DNA from: Gammaproteobacteria bacterium
Lineage (GTDB): Bacteria; Pseudomonadota; Gammaproteobacteria; JAJPIJ01
Assembly (NCBI GenBank): GCA_022071965.1
Contig: JAJVIQ010000012.1
Coordinates: 1 to 64,000 of the forward strand
Length of the DNA stretch: 64,000 nucleotides
Reading direction: 5' to 3'
Part shown: piece by piece, positions 53,432 through 61,519 of the stretch
How positions within the stretch are numbered: the first letter of the stretch is position 1
Layout of the letters: every line of letters begins with the position of its first letter
Program-made: the position numbers and the translations under genes
Notes under the pieces: generated by a model
Database searches by the model: none
What the model was told of the DNA's origin: nothing
Seen by the model: only the letters and a program-made list of their open reading frames with translations

Positions 53432-55114
53432 GTGAGCACGGCATCCGTCACCAAGAGCAAGAAACCGCGCGGCACCCCACGCGGCCGCCAGGTCGACCCG
53501 AAGGCCCTCTCGGAGGTACGCGCCCTGCTGGGTGATGCGCCCCGGCGACGCGACCTGCTCATCGAGCACCTGCACCGGATCCAGGACCACTACAAGCAGA
53601 TCTCCGCGGCGCACGTGGTCGCCCTGGCCGAGGAGATGAACCTGCCGACCACGGAGGTCTACGAGGTCGCCACCTTCTACCACCATTTCGACGTGGTGAT
53701 GGAGAACGACGCCGCGGTGCCGGCTCTCACCGTGCGGGTTTGCGACTCGATCACCTGCGAGATGTTCGGCGCCAGGGCGCTGCTCGCGGACCTGCAGGCG
53801 CGGCTCGGCCCGGATGTGCGGGTGCAGGCCGCCCCATGCGTTGGTCGCTGCCACGCTGCCCCGGTCGCGGTCGTCGGCACCAATCCCGTCGACAATGCCA
53901 GCGCCTCCAGCGTGGAGGCGGCCGTCAAGGGTGCGCGGCACACAGCGGCGGTCCCGGAGGTCACCGGCTATGAAGAGTACCGGGCCGGCGGCGGATACGC
54001 CACGCTGCTGAAGTGCGTGGGCGGTGAGCTGAGCGCTGAAGCCGTGGTCAAGGCGCTGGAGGACTCCAACCTTCGCGGCCTCGGAGGCGCGGGATTTCCG
54101 GCCGGACGGAAGTGGCGCATCCTGCGTGATCAGCCCAGGCCGCGCATGATCGCCGTCAACATCGACGAAGGCGAGCCGGGCACCTTCAAGGATCGCTATT
54201 ATCTGGAGCGCGACCCACATCGCTTCCTGGAGGGCATGCTGATCGCCGCCTGGGCGATCGAGTGCGACGACATCTACATCTACCTCCGCGACGAGTACGC
54301 GGGCGTGCGGGCGGCGCTCACCGCGGAGCTGGAGGCCCTGCTGCGCAACCCACCCTGCCCGCTGCCGAAGAACATCCAGCTGCGGCGTGGGGCCGGCGCC
54401 TACATCTGCGGCGAGGAGTCCGCCATGATCGAGTCGATCGAGGGCAAGCGTGGCATGCCGCGTCTGCGTCCGCCCTATGTCGCGCAGGTGGGCCTGTTCA
54501 ACCGTCCGACGCTCGAACACAACATGGAGACGCTGTACTGGGTTCGCGACATCCTCGAGAAGGGCGCGGCCTGGTTCACCTCCCACGGGCGCCACGGGCG
54601 CAAGGGACTGCGTTCGTTCTCGGTGAGCGGACGCGTGCAGAAGCCGGGCGTGCACCTCGCCCCGGCCGGCATCACCATGCAGGAGCTGATCGAGGAGTAC
54701 TGCGGCGGCATGCTGCCCGGGCACAGCTTCTATGGATACTTCCCCGGCGGCGCCTCCGGCGGCATCCTGCCGGCGTCCATGGGCAATATCCCCCTGGACT
54801 TCGACACCCTGAATCAACACGGCTGCTTCATCGGCTCGGCGGCGATCATCGTGCTCTCCGACAGGGACAGCGCCCGCGGCGCAGCCCTGAACGCGATGCG
54901 GTTTTTCGAGGACGAGTCCTGCGGGCAGTGCACGCCCTGCCGCGTGGGCACCGCCAAGGCCGTGATACTCATGGAAAAGAAGGAATGGGACGGCGAGCTG
55001 CTCGAGGAACTGGCCAGCGCCATGGCTGATGCCTCGATCTGCGGCCTCGGACAGGCAGCGCCCAATCCGCTACGTTGCGCGATGAAGTACTTCCCGCAAG
55101 AATTCAACCAGTGA
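53432..55114 (+). CDS. fdhB: NAD-dependent formate dehydrogenase, diaphorase subunit (NuoE-NuoF fusion)
   Basis: A 560-residue protein joining a NuoE-like [2Fe-2S] domain (CDSITCEMFG and CVGRCHAAP, about residues 105-150) to a NuoF-like domain with the NADH/FMN motifs GLGGAGFPAGRKW and GAGAYICGEESAMIESI and a [4Fe-4S] motif ESCGQCTPCRVG. This fusion is the beta subunit of the soluble formate dehydrogenase Fdh1 type of Methylobacterium. It passes electrons from the formate site to NAD. The start is GTG 53432 with AGGAAGG upstream at 53417-53423. It lies 44 bases after fhcC, so formate made by Fhc is oxidised by products of what is probably the same operon. Confidence 0.94.
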   Translation: MSTASVTKSKKPRGTPRGRQVDPKALSEVRALLGDAPRRRDLLIEHLHRIQDHYKQISAAHVVALAEEMNLPTTEVYEVATFYHHFDVVMENDAAVPALTVRVCDSITCEMFGARALLADLQARLGPDVRVQAAPCVGRCHAAPVAVVGTNPVDNASASSVEAAVKGARHTAAVPEVTGYEEYRAGGGYATLLKCVGGELSAEAVVKALEDSNLRGLGGAGFPAGRKWRILRDQPRPRMIAVNIDEGEPGTFKDRYYLERDPHRFLEGMLIAAWAIECDDIYIYLRDEYAGVRAALTAELEALLRNPPCPLPKNIQLRRGAGAYICGEESAMIESIEGKRGMPRLRPPYVAQVGLFNRPTLEHNMETLYWVRDILEKGAAWFTSHGRHGRKGLRSFSVSGRVQKPGVHLAPAGITMQELIEEYCGGMLPGHSFYGYFPGGASGGILPASMGNIPLDFDTLNQHGCFIGSAAIIVLSDRDSARGAALNAMRFFEDESCGQCTPCRVGTAKAVILMEKKEWDGELLEELASAMADASICGLGQAAPNPLRCAMKYFPQEFNQ

Positions 55115-55135
55115 TCCAGCCCCGAGCAGAATGCC

Positions 55136-57898
55136 ATGGCCGCCAATCCCGCTGACATCCCGTTGCCCGAGACCACCACCTTCACGCTCGACGGCCGCAG
55201 CATCCAGGCGCTGCCGGACGAGACGATCCTGCAGGCCGCCAAGCGCAACGGCATCGACATCCCGCACCTGTGCTACATGGACGGCTATCGGTCCGACGGC
55301 AACTGCCGGGCCTGCATGGTCGAGATCAAGGGCGAGCGCGTGCTCGCACCCTCGTGCTGCCGCGCCCCGACCGCCGGCATGGAGGTCGCCGCCAGGAGCG
55401 AGCGCGCGGTGAGGTCGCAGAAGATGGTGGTCGAGCTGCTGCTCGCGGACATCCCCGGGCAGGGCAAGTCTCCGTACTCGCCGCGCTCGGAGCTGGACCG
55501 GTGGGCAGCCCACCTCGGGCTGGGTGTGCCACGCTTCGAGGGCCGCCACCAGCCCGCCTGCGACCTCAGCAATCCGGCAATCGCGGTGAATCTGGATGCC
55601 TGCATCCAGTGCACGCGCTGCGTGCGCGCCTGCCGGGAGGAGCAGGTCAACGACGTCATCGGCTACGCCTTCCGCGGGCATCATTCGAAGATCGTTTTCG
55701 ACCTCGACGACCCGATGGGCGAAAGCACCTGCGTGAGCTGCGGAGAGTGCGTGCAGGCCTGCCCCACGGGTGCCCTGATGCCGGCGAACAACGTCGGCCA
55801 GGCCAGGATCGACCGGCAGGTGCACTCCGCCTGCCCGTATTGCGGCGTGGGGTGCCTGCTCACCTTCAACGTGAGCAACGAGCGGATCATGTATGTCGAC
55901 GGCCGCGACGGACCTGCGAACCAGAGCCGCCTGTGCGTGAAGGGCCGCTACGGTTTCGACTACGTCCACAATCCGCTGCGACTGACCAAACCGCTCATCC
56001 GGCGCGCCGACGCGCCGAAATCGACCGCGCTCATCCCGTCCAGCGAGATGGGCAGGTATTTCCGCGAGGCGAGCTGGGAGGAGGCGCTTGATTTCGCCGC
56101 CGCGGGACTGCGCAAGATCCGCGACGGACGCGGTCCCAACGCGCTTGCCGGATTCGGCAGCGCCAAGGGCAGCAACGAGGAGGCCTACCTCTTCCAGAAA
56201 CTGGTGCGCACCGGATTCAGGACCAACAACGTCGATCACTGCACGCGCCTGTGCCATGCCTCCTCGGTGGCGGCGCTGCTCGAGGGCATCGGTTCCGGCG
56301 CGGTCTCCAATCAGGTCGCGGACGGCACGGCGGAGTCCGAGGTGATCGTCGTCATCGGCGCGCGACCGACAGTGAACCACCCGGTCGCCGCCACGTTCAT
56401 GAAGAACGCGGCAAAAAGGGGCACGAAGCTGATCGTCATCAGCCCACAGGTGATAGAGCTGGAGCGCTACGCGACGCACTACCTGAAGATCCGCCCGGCC
56501 TCCGATGTCGCGCTGCTCAACGCCATGATGCACGTCATCGTCAGCGAGGGGCTGCAGAACGACGCCTACATCGCCGAGCACACCGAGGGATTCGAGGCGC
56601 TGCGCAAGAAAGTTCTGCAGTACACGCCCGAGAAGATGTCCGCGATCTGCGGGATCGATCCGGAGACGATCCGCGAGGTGGCGCGCCTGTATGCCACCTC
56701 CAAGGGCTCGATCATCTTCTGGGGGATGGGCATGTCCCAGCACATCCACGGCACGGACAACTCCCGCTGCCTCATCGCGCTCGCGCTGATGACCGGCCAG
56801 ATCGGGCGCCCGGGCACGGGCCTGCACCCGCTGCGGGGCCAGAACAACGTCCAGGGGGCCTCCGACGTCGGGCTCATTCCGATGGTCTTCCCGGACTACC
56901 AGCGGGTCGACAATCCCGAGGCCAACGCCTACTTCGAGAAGTTGTGGGGCACGAAACTCGACCCCAAGCCGGGACTGACGGTCGTGGAGATCATGCACGC
57001 CGTGCATGACGGCAAGGTGCACGGCATGTACATCATGGGCGAGAACCCGGCCATGTCGGACCCGAATCTCAACCACGCCCGCCAGGCACTCTCCGAGCTC
57101 GAGCATCTCGTGGTGCAGGACATCTTCTTCACCGAGACGGCGAGCTATGCCGACGTCGTGCTGCCGGCCTCCGCGTTCCCGGAAAAGACGGGAACCTTCA
57201 CCAATACCGACCGGCGCGTACAGCTCGGCAGGCAGGCCATAAAGCCGCCTGGCGAGGCCAGGCAGGACCTCTGGCTCATCCAGGAGGTCGCCCGACGGAT
57301 CGGACTGGACTGGAATTACGACGGTCCCGGGGACGTCTGGAACGAGATCCGGAAGGCCGCGCCGAGCATGGCCGGCATCACCTGGGAGCGGCTCGAATCG
57401 GAAGGCTCGGTCACCTACCCCTGCGAGCGGGAAGGCGACCCCGGGGAGCCCGTGATCTTCACCGACCGGTTCCCGACCAAGTCCGGGCGGGCGCGGTTCG
57501 TCCCGGCGGATTACTCCTCGGCGGCGGAGCTGCCGGACCAGGACTACCCGTACGTCTTCATCACCGGACGCCTGCTCGAGCACTGGCACACGGGCAGCAT
57601 CACCCGCATGGCGACCGTCCTGGACGCCATCGAACCCGGCCCGACAATCGTCGTGCATCCCGCGGATGCCGCGCGGGTCGGCGTCGATCCCGGGGCGCTC
57701 GCGACCGTGGAGTCGCGCCGCGGACGGGTGACCGCGCACGTACGGGTCAGCCGTGAGGTCCAGATCGGCAGCGTCTTCATGGCCTTCGCCTTCAACGAGG
57801 CGGCCGCCAACCTCATCACCAACGACGCCCTGGATCCGTACGGGAAGATCCCGGAGTTCAAGTTCTGCGCGGTCCGACTGACCCGCGCCGCGGCCTGA
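55136..57898 (+). CDS. fdhA: NAD-dependent formate dehydrogenase, catalytic alpha subunit
   Basis: A 920-residue molybdo/tungsto-pterin enzyme oxidising formate to CO2. From the N-terminus: a NuoG-like [2Fe-2S] domain (CYMDGYRSDGNCRACMVEI), two [4Fe-4S] ferredoxin motifs (CIQCTRCVRAC and CVSCGECVQACPTG), the proximal cluster motif CPYCGVGC, and the pterin domains with the active-site Cys-His pair in CTRLCHAS near residue 377. The Cys replaces the selenocysteine of some formate dehydrogenases. Metal (Mo or W) cannot be told from sequence; the Methylobacterium Fdh1 relative uses W. ATG 55136 follows fdhB by 21 bases. Confidence 0.95.
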   Translation: MAANPADIPLPETTTFTLDGRSIQALPDETILQAAKRNGIDIPHLCYMDGYRSDGNCRACMVEIKGERVLAPSCCRAPTAGMEVAARSERAVRSQKMVVELLLADIPGQGKSPYSPRSELDRWAAHLGLGVPRFEGRHQPACDLSNPAIAVNLDACIQCTRCVRACREEQVNDVIGYAFRGHHSKIVFDLDDPMGESTCVSCGECVQACPTGALMPANNVGQARIDRQVHSACPYCGVGCLLTFNVSNERIMYVDGRDGPANQSRLCVKGRYGFDYVHNPLRLTKPLIRRADAPKSTALIPSSEMGRYFREASWEEALDFAAAGLRKIRDGRGPNALAGFGSAKGSNEEAYLFQKLVRTGFRTNNVDHCTRLCHASSVAALLEGIGSGAVSNQVADGTAESEVIVVIGARPTVNHPVAATFMKNAAKRGTKLIVISPQVIELERYATHYLKIRPASDVALLNAMMHVIVSEGLQNDAYIAEHTEGFEALRKKVLQYTPEKMSAICGIDPETIREVARLYATSKGSIIFWGMGMSQHIHGTDNSRCLIALALMTGQIGRPGTGLHPLRGQNNVQGASDVGLIPMVFPDYQRVDNPEANAYFEKLWGTKLDPKPGLTVVEIMHAVHDGKVHGMYIMGENPAMSDPNLNHARQALSELEHLVVQDIFFTETASYADVVLPASAFPEKTGTFTNTDRRVQLGRQAIKPPGEARQDLWLIQEVARRIGLDWNYDGPGDVWNEIRKAAPSMAGITWERLESEGSVTYPCEREGDPGEPVIFTDRFPTKSGRARFVPADYSSAAELPDQDYPYVFITGRLLEHWHTGSITRMATVLDAIEPGPTIVVHPADAARVGVDPGALATVESRRGRVTAHVRVSREVQIGSVFMAFAFNEAAANLITNDALDPYGKIPEFKFCAVRLTRAAA

Positions 57899-58158
57899 TC
57901 AGCCGGCAGACTCCCGACCTCCATGTGCCCGGGTGGCGGGATGGAGGACCCCGTCCCGTCGCCGCGCTCGCGCGCGGGGTCGTCAGGGTCGTCCCATATC
58001 CGGGAATTGCGCACTGCAGCAGCGCCCGGACATCCCTCACACCAGACCCGTCGTCGCTCTGGCTCACGCCGCGAATTTATGGAAAATGACAGGCATGGGT
58101 GCGGGGCGGTCGGCCGACCGCCGGCCGCGACGAAGATGCTGAGGAGGAGCCTGCAGAC

Positions 58159-58401
58159 ATGACGCGATACAAAGACGTCTTTGAATTGAGCGTGCAAGAC
58201 ATCGAGCTCATCGAGAGAGCGCTGAGAAATGAGATTGGCGAGCTCAGTGGCCGGCTCCACGTCAGCCCGATGGAAGCCGCCCACGAGCACCGCGAGGACG
58301 AGGCACATATACGGCGGCTGCACGAGGTGCTGGGCAAGCTGCACAACCAGAAGATCTTCTACGGGCAGGCCAACCAGACCGGGATACCGATCTCCGGCTG
58401 A
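58159..58401 (+). CDS. Small conserved-looking protein after formate dehydrogenase genes
   Basis: An 80-residue, highly charged, helical protein (FELSVQDIELIERALRNEIG at residues 8-27, then HREDEAHIRRLHEVLGKLHN) ending in FYGQANQTGIPISG. GAGGAGGAG lies nine bases upstream of ATG 58159, a strong ribosome binding site, so it is very likely translated. It has no signal peptide, cysteines or known motif. It stands 260 bases after fdhA on the same strand. It does not resemble the short FdsD subunit of other formate dehydrogenases as I recall it, but a formate-dehydrogenase or methanol-related accessory role is possible. Confidence 0.75.
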   Translation: MTRYKDVFELSVQDIELIERALRNEIGELSGRLHVSPMEAAHEHREDEAHIRRLHEVLGKLHNQKIFYGQANQTGIPISG

Positions 58402-58463
58402 GGGTGATGCGCGCCGCCGCGGTGCGTCGGACTCCGCGGCACCGCCGGATGCGAGACCGGCGC

Positions 58464-59291
58464 CTACCGCGTGGCCGCGGAGGTCAGTTCCAAAGGTCCC
58501 ACCGACGTAAGGCGCAGGTATTCCTCGAGCACGGGGACGGATCCGGGCGCGCTGTCTGCCGGTGCCGGCACCAGCGTGTGGATTTCGTAGAGGTACCCCG
58601 GTATCTGCTCCGAGACCGTGAAGGTGTACGCCTTGTCCTTCAGCCTGCGAAACTTCTCATTGATCTCCGCCTTCGGATCATCCACATAGGGCGTGATCGT
58701 GACCTGCTTCGCGGGCAGCTTCCTGCCCTCGAACTCGATCTCCGTGTCGGCAATCGTGGCCTTGGTCGCCAGGGCGAACTTGATGCGCTGCTGGAAGTAG
58801 CGCGTGCCGCCCTCCGTCAGGCGTTTCATCTCGAGGATGTCTCCCTGCAGGAAAATGGCGAGCAGAACGTTGCCGTTGATGGCCTCGTACGGCGGGATAG
58901 ATAGGTGGCGCTGGCCGGTGAAGAAATCCACGGTTGCCTTCTTCATGCCCTCGGGCAGAAGCTCGGTGACATGCAGATGCACCCTGTCCGTAAACCCTTC
59001 TTCCAGCGACCCCGCTTTCCTGAATTCGTACTTGAGCGTCGCCGGCCGGGCGACGCCCTTCAACTGGTCGCCGAGCCACAGCAGCGTCTCCGCCGCCGAT
59101 ATGGGCGGCAGCGACTGTCCTTCCCCGGCCGCCGCAGGCTCGCCGGCCGCGGGCACGCCGTCACCTTCCGCTGTGCCCGCCTCCGTCGCCGGTGCCGCCC
59201 CCGGGGCGGTAGCGTCATCCTGCTGCGCCCGCGCAGCCGGGGCCATCGACATGGCGGTCAGTAAAATCCCCAGGATGATGCCAGGACTCAT
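58464..59291 (-). CDS. Exported protein of unknown function downstream of xoxJ
   Basis: A 275-residue protein with a signal peptide (MSPGIILGILLTAMSMAPAA, cleavage near ARA-QQ), then a Glu/Ala/Pro-rich flexible stretch to about residue 62 and a folded domain (residues 70-265) with many beta strands, for example LKYEFRKAGSL, RVHLHVTELLP and YTFTVSEQIPGYLYEI. There are no cysteines in the mature part and no motif I can name. It follows xoxJ by 26 bases on the same strand, so it is probably the last gene of the pseudoazurin-xoxJ unit and acts in the periplasm near methanol dehydrogenase. Confidence 0.75.
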   Translation of the reverse strand: MSPGIILGILLTAMSMAPAARAQQDDATAPGAAPATEAGTAEGDGVPAAGEPAAAGEGQSLPPISAAETLLWLGDQLKGVARPATLKYEFRKAGSLEEGFTDRVHLHVTELLPEGMKKATVDFFTGQRHLSIPPYEAINGNVLLAIFLQGDILEMKRLTEGGTRYFQQRIKFALATKATIADTEIEFEGRKLPAKQVTITPYVDDPKAEINEKFRRLKDKAYTFTVSEQIPGYLYEIHTLVPAPADSAPGSVPVLEEYLRLTSVGPLELTSAATR

Positions 59292-59317
59292 CGCTATCGC
59301 CCTCGATCGGCAAACGC

Positions 59318-60283
59318 CTACTGCGCGGCCGCGCCGGCCTCCCCGGCTCCCGCCTGACCGTTGTCATCAGCCGGTGCCGGGCCATCGTCGTCATCTGCGC
59401 CGTCGTCGTCACCCGACGCCGCCTGTTTGCCGATGTCCACTTCCAGCAACGGCACGCCGTACTCCGCAAATATCCGGCTGATGTCCTCGCGGTGCTTCTC
59501 GATGAGCTCGTTGACCTGCTGCTTCCACTCCTTCTCCCCGTAACGCACCGCCATGGAGAAGGTGAAATCGAACTTTATACCGGGCTCGGACTTCATCGGG
59601 ATCACCACGAGCTCCACGTCCTTGATCTTCTTCGACATATAGCCCGCGATGGGGCCCCATTCGAACGTGAGGTCGATCTTGCCCTGTACCAGGTCCTGAT
59701 CGATGATTCGCCCCGGGTAATCCGACAGGTCCGCCGTCTGGTGCTGATAGGGTACCATGTTGTCGAACAATCCGTGTTTGAAGGCCCAGTCGGTCGCAGG
59801 TCCCCGATCGTAGAGTCCGATGCGCAGCTTCTTCTTGCGCTCCTCCGGCAGATTGACGAGGTCCTCGGGGGTATGGATGTCATCGAGTCCGCGGCCTTTC
59901 ACGTAGACCATCGCCCACGTCGAGCGGTAATAGGGCTCGGTGGTGGCGGCCATGTCGAATCGCTCCGGCACGCTCATCACGAGATCGCATTTGTACGAGC
60001 CGTCCGGGTTCTCTTTCTTCAGCGAATTTCGAAGGAACTTGAATCGCTGCGGGAACCAGTAGAACTCCAGCGGCAGACCGAGACTGTCGGCGAACACCTT
60101 GGCAATCTTGTTCTCGAAGCCTTCCTGCTTCTCGTTGGACGCCGGCAGAGCATTGGGATCCGCGCAGACCTTCAGCGCGGTGCGGGGAGGTGCGCCCTCC
60201 GGCTGTGCGATGGCGGCGAAGCTTGCGGCAGCGAAAACGACGGCAATGACGACACTACGACCGACAGCGTACATGCGTTTCAT
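59318..60283 (-). CDS. xoxJ: XoxJ-type periplasmic solute-binding-like protein
   Basis: A 321-residue protein with signal peptide (cleaved near AIA-QP) and an extracellular solute-binding fold, family 3 type. LKVCADPNALPASNEKQEGFENKIA is the characteristic start of MxaJ/XoxJ proteins, followed by YWFPQRFKFLRNSL and DLVMSVPERFDMAATTEPYYRSTW. XoxJ is thought to help activate XoxF or bind its lanthanide-PQQ site. The C-terminus carries an unusual acidic tail of about 35 residues (GDDDGADDDDG). GGAG lies six bases before ATG 60283, preferred over ATG 60289. It follows the pseudoazurin gene by 206 bases on the same strand. Confidence 0.92.
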   Translation of the reverse strand: MKRMYAVGRSVVIAVVFAAASFAAIAQPEGAPPRTALKVCADPNALPASNEKQEGFENKIAKVFADSLGLPLEFYWFPQRFKFLRNSLKKENPDGSYKCDLVMSVPERFDMAATTEPYYRSTWAMVYVKGRGLDDIHTPEDLVNLPEERKKKLRIGLYDRGPATDWAFKHGLFDNMVPYQHQTADLSDYPGRIIDQDLVQGKIDLTFEWGPIAGYMSKKIKDVELVVIPMKSEPGIKFDFTFSMAVRYGEKEWKQQVNELIEKHREDISRIFAEYGVPLLEVDIGKQAASGDDDGADDDDGPAPADDNGQAGAGEAGAAAQ

Positions 60284-60489
60284 GGACATCCTCCAGCGCG
60301 GCCTTCTGCGCTTTTCAGGGCTAGCTGCAACACACTCGCCTGACCGACCGTCGGCGTCCGGACGCCGGCTGCCGGCACAGCCGAAAAGACTGGGGCGGTC
60401 CGCCTGTCGTTTTCTTTCCAGGCAGACCGCCTCGCCTGACAAGTGTGAATTCAGGACTCGCTACGCTGCCCTTTCACGAGTATCCCCGT

Positions 60490-60918
60490 TTACGGGAACA
60501 ACTTCGCGAGCTTCTTGCCCATGCGCTTGACCAGCGGATTGGAGCTCGCATTGATCGCATCCAGATTGGCAGGCTTGCCATCGCCCACGAGGATCACGCC
60601 AACCATGCCCATGGAGGCGTGGGGCACGCATTCGTATACGTAGGCGCCCGGCACGTCCAGCTTGACGTGGAAATCTTCGTTCAACTTGCCTTCCCACTGC
60701 TGAGCGCCCTGCGGCACCTCGATGGACTTGGTGTTGTGGGTGCTCATGTTCTTCCAGGCAATCGTGTCGCCGGGCTGCGCCTTGACGAGGCTGATGTTCA
60801 AATCGGGATCGATGGGATCGAAATTGCGGGGGCCCGCGATGATTGTCACCTCGCCAGCAGACGCAGCCATCGAGGCCGCCAGCGCGAGGGAAAAGATCCC
60901 AAACTTAATCATTTTCAT
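60490..60918 (-). CDS. Pseudoazurin (type 1 blue copper protein)
   Basis: A 142-residue periplasmic copper protein with signal peptide cleaved near ASA-GE (residue 21). The copper ligands are His61 (in STHNTKS), Cys97, His100 and Met105 (CVPHASMGM), with the Cys+3 His and Cys+8 Met spacing of pseudoazurins; MGMVGVILVGDG continues the family pattern. Pseudoazurins carry single electrons to nitrite reductase, cytochromes or dehydrogenase partners. It lies between xoxF and xoxJ, the place usually held by the cytochrome c XoxG, so it may be the electron acceptor of XoxF here. ATG 60918 has GGAGAG eight bases upstream. A 600-base gap with a terminator separates it from xoxF, so it is a separate transcription unit. 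Confidence 0.93.
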   Translation of the reverse strand: MKMIKFGIFSLALAASMAASAGEVTIIAGPRNFDPIDPDLNISLVKAQPGDTIAWKNMSTHNTKSIEVPQGAQQWEGKLNEDFHVKLDVPGAYVYECVPHASMGMVGVILVGDGKPANLDAINASSNPLVKRMGKKLAKLFP

Positions 60919-61519
60919 GCTTCATCTCTCCAGAGTGATTGTTGGTGAACTGCCTGTTGATGTTCGCCCACTGTCATCCGTGGCGCGCCTTCGGTGTTTT
61001 TCTTCCATGCGGACGCGAAATCCGCTGAATTAGAAGCCCCCGCGTGATGAAAGTTCATCGAACCGGCAGTCGTCTCGTTGGCGGCCCGTCACGCGCGAGA
61101 CACCATTCAGCGGCGATTCAGGACGCTCGATTCCAACCCAAACGAGGAGATCGCGTAGCTCGAAAAATGCGGCGGAAAACCGTGCAAATTCGCGGATGCT
61201 TTATACGATAGCCGGGCGAAAACTACAATGTCCATTCTTCCCGTCCTGGACTCGGACCTCGCCCCTGCGGGGTCGATCCCGATGGCAGACGACGCCGTGT
61301 CATTGGTTGCCGGGCATATCTCCATAGGCCGACGGGCGAGTGCGCGGGTGGATGTTCGGGCCGAACCGGCTCCGCCAGCCCTCGCGGTCGGGAACAATCC
61401 GGAAAGGAAAAGCCCGGTACCTCGCGAGAAGTACCGGGCTCAGGTCAACTACGGCATTTGATGTTGTTATGAAACGAATCGCTGCACTTCTGAACTAGGT
61501 AATGACCGATGTCGGCACC
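60919..61519. other. Intergenic region between xoxF and pseudoazurin gene
   Basis: Six hundred bases with no credible gene. The left part must hold the promoter of the pseudoazurin gene (minus strand), and the right part holds the xoxF terminator at 61401-61440. Short frames on both strands (61228-61461 plus, 61107-61397 minus) have no ribosome binding site, and the first runs straight through the terminator stem. AT-richer patches occur at 61160-61230. Confidence 0.5.
61401..61440 (-). terminator. Rho-independent terminator of xoxF
   Basis: A perfect 10-bp inverted repeat, AGCCCGGTAC at 61411-61420 with GTACCGGGCT at 61431-61440 and a ten-base loop, is followed on the minus strand by TTTCCTTTCC. 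It lies 80 bases past the xoxF stop codon. Confidence 0.85.

Noticed and set aside
60351-60367. GC-rich palindrome CGGCGTCCGGACGCCG between xoxJ and pseudoazurin genes
   Set aside because: It has no loop and no T-run, so it is not a convincing terminator, and no regulator can be assigned.
61228-61461. Small plus-strand frame between xoxF and pseudoazurin genes
   Set aside because: It runs through the xoxF terminator stem and has no ribosome binding site.
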